Origin: Saccharum officinarum | Lineage: Eukaryota; Streptophyta; Magnoliopsida; Poales; Poaceae | DNA: 64,000 bases | Assembly: GCA_020631735.1 (NCBI GenBank) | Contig: CM036231.1 | Location: forward strand, 2,879,831-2,943,830 | Direction of reading: 5' to 3' | In this document: positions 57,890 through 64,000 of the stretch, piece by piece | Layout of the letters: each line of letters begins with the position of its first letter | How positions within the stretch are numbered: the first letter of the stretch is position 1 | The notes under the pieces: generated by a model | What the model was told of the DNA's origin: nothing | Seen by the model: the letters and a program-made list of their open reading frames with translations, nothing else | Databases searched by the model: none | Translations under genes and position numbers: made by a program

Positions 57890-59459
57890 TGTTGATGGTC
57901 ACCAACTACTATTATAAACCATCAACGAAACATAAAAAAGGGCATATATCAACCTCCAAACATAGAATTAGGGTTTAAACTGACAGAATTCCATAGGTTT
58001 TGGTGAATCTGTGTTTCTATAGGGGTTTATCAGGAAAAGGAGGCAAGATATCAAGGATGTCGGGGTAAAAAGTATATTCCACTGCGAAACTAAGTTGTGA
58101 AGGATCTAGAAGACACGAGAAGGCGACCCACCGAAGGGAGGCCCACTTGAAAGCCACCTAGGTCGGCCGAGCCCACCCCAGGTCGACCGACCGAAGTGGG
58201 TCCCACCTGTCAGCCTGCACCGCAAGTCAGTTCTTCACCGCCTTAGGGTTTGCATCTTCATCGTTGATCAAGGTCGGTTTGATCTGAGGGCTCTAGTTCA
58301 TCTCACCGGCCTATATAAGCCAGCCCCTACCCCGTGAGTTGAAGGCATTCAAGTCATTTGATCAAGTCATCAGAGCTAGAAACCCTAGTTTTCTTAGAGC
58401 TCCACCATATTTTAGAGCATAGCTACATAGGTTAGAAGTAGAGGAAGGCAAGCTTCGCTTGGATTCCGGATCATGCCAAGAGGGAGGCTTGGTAAAGCCT
58501 TCTGTAACCTCAATTTTGTATCTTTCTATATTTACTTGCTAGTTACAATGATATGATATTACTCTATATATTATCTATGTTCTCAGTTATATTGTTCATT
58601 GTCTACTTTGATTATATACTTAGTATAGTTAAAATGTCTATATATTCAAGCATAAGATCATATAGCGCTCACTATTTGATATCATGGGTGAGTGGTCGAC
58701 ATTGTGTAAGCGTGGTGCTTATACGTTGTTTACCTACGAATGCACCCTATATTCCGGGCCATGTGGTAGATCGCGGAAGTGACACTCCCGTTGAGTCCTT
58801 TGTAATCCACTCCCTGAATATATGACAAGTAGGACCCGGTTGCGAAGGAAGACTTGCTCTGTTCTTGATCTTCCTTAGTAATGTCCCTTGTGTGTAGATA
58901 TAAAGTATTCTTGCCATGATTGCTAAGTGTAATTGCACTAATCATAGTATGCTCTGACATGTGATTAAGAATGACTTAGAAATATTCATTTATTTCTACC
59001 TAAACCATGCTATTGCTATAGAAGGGAGTGATCTGAGTAAATTACACTATTTATGACTTGACATTTATTATTCATTATCATTTATCTTATGACTTATCCT
59101 TGTTATGAGTAGATGGACTAGACATGGTTAACTCTCCATTGCATGTACAAGTGATCATCATATTCCTATAGCCATCCCTTCCCGGTGGTAAAATATAAAT
59201 AACAATCCCTGGAATACTCCTGGGTAAAATGCTACAATGGTATAATTATCTGTGCGCTTGTGGATACTTTTTATTCTTATCATTATATTCTTCCTAGTCA
59301 CATGAAATAATAAGATAACTACTTAGTAGTAATACTAGGTAGTGCCTATAGTCACTTTTAGCTCCATCATTGGGATGACAACCTAGTACAATTAAGCTAG
59401 AGGTGTAGATAATTAAGAGGTGACTACTAAAACAAGTGTCAAGTTAATAAATACCAACA
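57890..59459 (+). repeat. Gypsy LTR inserted in the antisense ORF
   Basis: Begins TGTTGATGG and ends CCAACA; it is followed at 59468 by a primer-binding site. It is the same family as the inverted copy 59947-61622 (shared segments near 58700-58810 and 60690-60830, 57970-58010 and 61500-61560). It carries a TATATAA-like site near 58312. Only one LTR and a short leader remain. Confidence 0.8.
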
Positions 59460-59467
59460 AGCATTTT

Positions 59468-59485
59468 TGGCGTCATTGTTGGGGA
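59468..59485 (+). other. Primer-binding site, Athila/Tat type
   Basis: TGGCGTCATTGTTGGGGA, a variant of TGGCGCCGTTGCCGGGGA, the tRNA-Asp-type site of Athila/Tat Gypsy elements, eight bases after the LTR end. Leader remnant continues to about 59550. Confidence 0.75.
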
Positions 59486-59550
59486 TAGAATTCAAATTCT
59501 ATTCTTGGTAGTGACGCTAAGAAATGTCAACAGTGGTACTCCTAGTGCGC

Positions 59551-59657
59551 AATCCTCCTAGGCTACGGAGGCACCGGTGCCGAAGGCTCCTTCCCCTGCT
59601 GCTGAGGTCCCAAAGTCTAGGGAGCCCACGCCTACCCCTGCTGATCCGAAGGTGTAA
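59551..59657 (+). pseudogene. C-terminal end of the Tat antisense ORF
   Basis: Reads EAPVPKAPSPAAEVPKSREP then TPTPADPKV and a TAA stop, a Pro-rich tail that fits the end of the antisense ORF cut off at 57889. The LTR insertion therefore lies within the gene. Confidence 0.5.
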
Positions 59658-59946
59658 TGTCTAGGTTTTAGCTAGTTTTTTAGGCTTGTTCGAAGGTGAT
59701 GTGCTGCAAACGCCCACTCTTTTGTGTATATTTAGGTCTAAATTGTGAACTTGTCCTGCGTAGGTTTTCTTCTCTGGGCCTATGCAGGACGTATCCCCTA
59801 TTACTATGTATAAGATAGGTTTATGTTAGCAGTGAACTATGGCAGTATTGGTAGGAAGCTTTCCCCCGACGTTCTATTTGTGACATGTTTGTGTTTGTGA
59901 AGTACGATATTGATAATGAACGTGCGGAGTTTACTAGGTCACTAGC
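59658..59946. other. Tat element internal sequence, noncoding
   Basis: AT-rich sequence after the antisense ORF stop; no feature seen. Its last five bases, CTAGC, are the left target duplication of the solo LTR. Confidence 0.5.
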
Positions 59947-61622
59947 TGTTGGCATTTCTTAACTCCATTACTAAAAATAGAATTACTCCTACTAATAGCA
60001 ACAGTGACAGAAATGATATGGTAATTATTAACTTGTCACTGTTACAGTAGCCACCTATCAATTAACCTTCATCTTTAATATTTAACTAGGTTGTCATCCC
60101 TAGTGATGAACTTAGAAATGTTGTTGGTTTTATCTAGCATTACTATAAAAATAACACTAGACAGAAATCTATTATTTCATGTGACTAAAAAGAATATAAA
60201 GATAAGAATGGGAAAAATAATTCTGCAAACGGACAGATAATTATACTATTATAGCATTTTACCCAAGAGTATTCCAGGGTTGTCGATTTATAATTTTACC
60301 ACTGAGAAGGTATGACTATTCTATGCAATGCACTAGTATTGATAATTTATGAATATGCATGAGAGAATGAACCAATATCATATGCTCTACTCAAAACAGG
60401 GATAAGTCACAAGATAATAATAAAGATATAAATAATAAGTACTTGATCAATCATCATAATGAATAAATAGTAACTCACAACACTCTAGTTAAGCAATAGG
60501 TTAAAGTCTAATTAGAATATTAGAAAGATAATTCCTAGGTAGTCTTACTAACAAGTCATTGTAGTTTTAATTAACTATATCTGGTGATCATCGCAACAAC
60601 TATGCCACATAAGGAACATCAACTAGGGAAATTCGGAAACATAGTTCTCCTAACCTTCGTGGTTGGGTTCTACCAACATCAATATATACGGGGGATGGAC
60701 TACAAAGGACTCAACGCAGCTGTCACCTAAGTGATCTACCACCTCCCGGCATATAAGGGCATCCGCAGATAAACAAATATCTAAGCACCACACTCACATA
60801 ATGTCTATCATTCACCCATGGTCCAATAGGGTGAGCGTTATATGACATATGCATGGTTTCCATAATCTATCTACACCAAATATCAAACTAGAATAAACAA
60901 TGGACATTGTTTCATGAACATAAATAATATAAAGCTTAATGTTGACATAAACATAGTAGCAACGATACAATCTCAAATGAAATAAAGAAATAGAGTAAAG
61001 TATAAGAGATATGTCGAACCACGCTCTTTCCAATGTCAGGAATCCAAGCGTTGCTTGATCTCCCTCTAGACCTAATCTAACTTGCCTAAGCTCTAATCTA
61101 AAGAAACTCTGAGGAACTAGGGTTAGCTCTGGATGAGTTGATCTTCAACTGAATATCTTAAATGACTCGATGCTTCAGGGGGTGCAGGGGTCCTTATATA
61201 GCCCGGTGGGTTGAACGTAAGCCCTTGGATCAAACTGACTTAGACGAAGGGTGGAGACGGATCCTAGGAGGCGGTGGAGGAATACTCCAGAAGCTCGTGA
61301 AGAAATCCCCTAGGGGGGCCGAGCAGCATGGTGGTGGGGCCGGCTAGCCCCACCTGGCAGCTTCTTGTCCTCCCGTTGGTTCATGTGCCTTCTGGTGTCT
61401 TCTACAGTCTTCTAGCGTATCCTTCGTCGCGATCAAGTTTCATCCTTTTTCTCAATTAGGTCCCCCTTCCTACGTTTTCTAGAATAACCTTGCGGAAAAT
61501 AGAGATTCACCAAAACTCGTAGAATTTGTTAGTTTAAACCCTAGACCTATGCATATTCTTGTACTTTAACCATTTTTCTTGTTTATTCACATATAAAATG
61601 TTGACTTTATCCACCGTCAACA
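59947..61622 (-). repeat. Solo LTR with CTAGC target duplication
   Basis: On the - strand it begins TGTTGACGG at 61622 and ends GCCAACA at 59947. It is flanked by CTAGC at 59942-59946 and 61623-61627, a perfect 5-bp duplication. No internal sequence is present, so it is a solo LTR left by LTR-LTR recombination. It is an inverted relative of 57890-59459. Confidence 0.9.
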
Positions 61623-63372
61623 CTAGCCTGGTGAGGGCCTCAACCTTAGTTTTATGTTGATTTATTTGGCTGGCTCTCGCGCTCTTGTAGCTATTGTTTG
61701 GAAAGCTTAACACCTTTTGTGCTTTGCTCTATTATTGCCTTCGGGCTTTTGTATTATTGCGCTTCTAATGCGCTGTTGTTGTAATCATATCTACTTTTCT
61801 TCAAATAAGTTTTTCTTGAAATGCTTAGTTGCGCACTTGTTTCATTGAAGATTCTGGTTATAGTTGCTACCTAGGCCGAAGGGCTCTAGCAGATGGCGCT
61901 TATTTTCTTGCTCTTGCCTCCGCTTCTCTATTCTCTAGTTCATGTAGAGGATGAGCTTGCGTGTCCGCATGGGGAAATGGAGGTGCCAATTTTCGATCTA
62001 GTGCTCTTTGCAAAGGCTTCAGTGTCTGCTTTGTTGCTTTGGCCTCTATCTTTGTGCTTGCTTGGAGTTGATGGGGGTGCTCTAGTGCGTTGCTGTAGAG
62101 AAGCCGAAGTGCTCGTATTTGATCTTGTTTGATGTTTCAAAGGCTTTGGCGCAATTTGGACACTCATCGGAGGCGCTAGTCTTTAATCTTGATGCTTCTC
62201 CAGAGGCCACAAAGCAATTTGAGCAAGCAACGGAGGTTGATGAAGCATATCTTGGACATTGCCTCCGCTAGCGCCTGGATTGCTTTGTTGTTGCCTTCGG
62301 TCATGCAGAAGCAGCTGCACTCCCATTGAATGTGGTTGATGCCGAGTTGCGCCAAATGGTGTCTTCAGTTACGGGGGGATGTTATGAGTCTTCGTGCGAT
62401 ACCCTCCCGCAACCTCTGACACTGACTGCTTGCTACCAGACTGTGGTCATACAACGCCCTGTGGAAGTTGTACAACACCATGCGTAAGATGCATACAACC
62501 TCAACATGGCCTTCGTCGAGCTGCATGAGCTGCTGCAACTACGAGTCTTCGCACGATATCTTTTGTTTTCTTGCTTCTAAAGAAACTTCGGCCACCATGG
62601 TCTTGTCGCCTTACTCCATGGTGTATTTGCTCTTGGTTGCCTTGACTTCCTCCTAGCGCTCTTCTAGGGTTAGGGATATGGTAATGCACTGACTGAGGCT
62701 AGTGCAGAGGGAAGGGCATTGGGTTTTATAGTCTACTACTTGTACAATTTAATAAGTCTGGGTGGTTGACCGTGGTTTATTAGTTAGGTATGCTTTTAAA
62801 GCCATATGATTTTGACAGATTTCCTTGTACTTGGCATATCTTTGATTCTTTTATTTTTATTGTACTTCATTCATTGCTACTTGGTGCCTGATATGTACAG
62901 GTCTTCGCCAGGTATTCTTCTAGCCCGATGCCTATGACGAAGGTAGGTCTTTGTCGGGTTTGGTGGCCTTTTGGCTAGTTTTTGAGAAATCCTTGATGCC
63001 TAATTGTGGATAGGTCATTGTTAAGGACGAAGGTTGATTCAGCCACGGAGGTCATTCCACGCCTTAGAGCCTTCGGCTAAGGCAGTGGAAGGTCCTCTTT
63101 GCCGTGATTAGTTGTTGTCGAATGTTGTGGCTTGGTTGCTAGCCACTTTAGACCTTCTGTTTTCATAATGTTCTTAGGGGAGTTCCTCCTTATATCTTAG
63201 AGGGTTTTACATGGGTCCTGCCTCATTAAAAACCTCACCTCCGCTAGGAGCCGCCTTTGTGAGGAAAAGAATACAGTCCCTTTTTTAGGAAACTTCAAGA
63301 AAATGCTAAAGCTACAAAAATAAAAGTGAGGTGACCTTTGCTTATAGTTTCGCAGAGGCCACCCCTTTACAG
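61623..63372. other. Tat element internal region, no intact gene
   Basis: Between the antisense ORF and the integrase. Contains CTCATTAAAAACCTC near 63224, a segment typical of the region after integrase in grass Tat/RIRE2-like elements. Short ORFs have no recognisable domains. Confidence 0.5.
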
Positions 63373-64000
63373 TTATACATAGAACCTACGCAAATTATCG
63401 ATGTTCCAGGTGCGAGTTGTTGTTTGACCTTTGCCATCTGTCAGGTAAAATGACCCCGGTCTTTTGGCGGCCTTCGCTGTGTATGGGCCTTCCCATTTGG
63501 GCTGGAGCTTTCCAGTACTGGCCACGTTGGGCTTCCTTCTTAGTACTAGGTCTCCATCCTGAATTAGCTTTCTGACCACTTGACTATCTCTCCACTTCCT
63601 GGTTTGTTCTTGATATTTGGCGATGTTTTCCATTGCTTCCAAACTTGAGCCTTCGATCGTTTCTTTGGAATATTCTTCATCTGTTGTCAAGGCATGTTTC
63701 ATCACTCGGAGGCTTTGATGCTTGATCTCTTTGGGTAGTGACACCTTTGGCAGTTCTTCTATCCATTTGCCTTTGTGGAGGTTGAATAAAGTTTTCAAGA
63801 TGGCTAAGAATACTATTCTATTAGCTCTTTCCACCGCTCCATTTGACTCTAGATGATAGACTGATGTGAAGGCTATCTTTGTAACTATGCTTTGGCAGAA
63901 TTCTTTGAACTTGTCTAAATCGAACTGTTTCCCATTGTCCATAGTTAAGGTTCTCAGTACTCCAAACCTGCAGATTATGTTCTGCCAAAAGAATTTTTTC
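63373..64000 (-). pseudogene. Tat-type Gypsy integrase, C-terminal part, runs off window
   Basis: Reading from the window end on the - strand: FFWQNIICRFGV, TMDNGKQFDLDKFKEFC (second Asp of the DDE triad), FTSVYHLESNGAVERAN (catalytic Glu), then the C-terminal domain GDLVLRRK...GKLQPKWEGPY and a stop at 63373. These motifs match Tat/Athila-type Gypsy integrases without a chromodomain. The frame is open over the visible 209 codons, but the rest of pol lies outside the window, so whether it is intact cannot be said. Confidence 0.85.

Noticed and set aside
62468..62689. Small ORFs at 61893-62689
   Set aside because: No domain, overlapping on both strands, located in degenerate Tat internal sequence.
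63224..63290. tRNA or small RNA gene near the Tat integrase
   Set aside because: The CTCATTAAAAACCTC segment is a known feature of Tat-like elements; no cloverleaf could be drawn.

Overview
This is a nuclear window from a grass. The panicoid style (sorghum, sugarcane or Miscanthus type) is inferred from GC-rich genes with a TATA box, Tourist, Stowaway and hAT MITEs, Helitron-like ends, an L1 LINE, Tekay-type chromovirus Gypsy elements with LTRs of 4 to 5 kb, and a Tat-type Gypsy with an antisense ORF. Nearly everything is transposable-element DNA. The only intact host-type gene is a BAHD acyltransferase at 27236-28540; its frameshifted twin lies at 16750-18048.

Layout. (1) 1-12548: chromovirus Gypsy element 1 on the + strand. 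The window starts inside its 5' LTR; then come the PBS, an extra ORF (ORF0), a Gag-Pol with one stop codon, the polypurine tract and a 4.7-kb 3' LTR. (2) 12549-18300: a Myb/SANT-like gene on the - strand, cut by element 1 in its third exon, then the broken BAHD copy. (3) 18301-20752: an antisense L1-type LINE, ending at a 100-N assembly gap (20753-20852). (4) 20853-28788: a second copy of 10174-18300, covering the LTR end, the Myb/SANT-like gene and an intact BAHD gene, without the LINE and without one hAT MITE. (5) 28789-38892: unique DNA with nested MITEs, two Helitron-like ends with exon-like islands, a perfect 24-bp hairpin and a long-TIR fold-back element. (6) 38893-50240: Gypsy element 2, related to element 1 and heavily decayed. 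(7) 50241-54807: leader and 5' LTR of a third, antisense relative, joined abruptly to element 2. (8) 54808-64000: a Tat-type Gypsy with integrase on the - strand running off the window and a decayed antisense ORF on the + strand, interrupted by two Gypsy LTRs in opposite orientation, one of them a clean solo LTR with a CTAGC target duplication.

Most notable: ORF0 of element 1 begins with a near copy of the histone H3 N-terminal tail (ARTKRTARKSTGGRAPR...), followed by a coiled coil and an acidic tail instead of a histone fold. The same ORF, decayed, sits at the same place in element 2, where it ends in a SUMO-interaction-like motif. In both elements ORF0 and gag start at or within one base of a splice-acceptor-like AG. 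The same elements encode a chromodomain at the end of integrase, so they carry both a histone-tail mimic and a putative histone-tail reader.

The 8-kb repeated unit ends exactly at the gap on both sides, so it may be two haplotypes or homeologs placed in tandem by the assembly rather than a true duplication.
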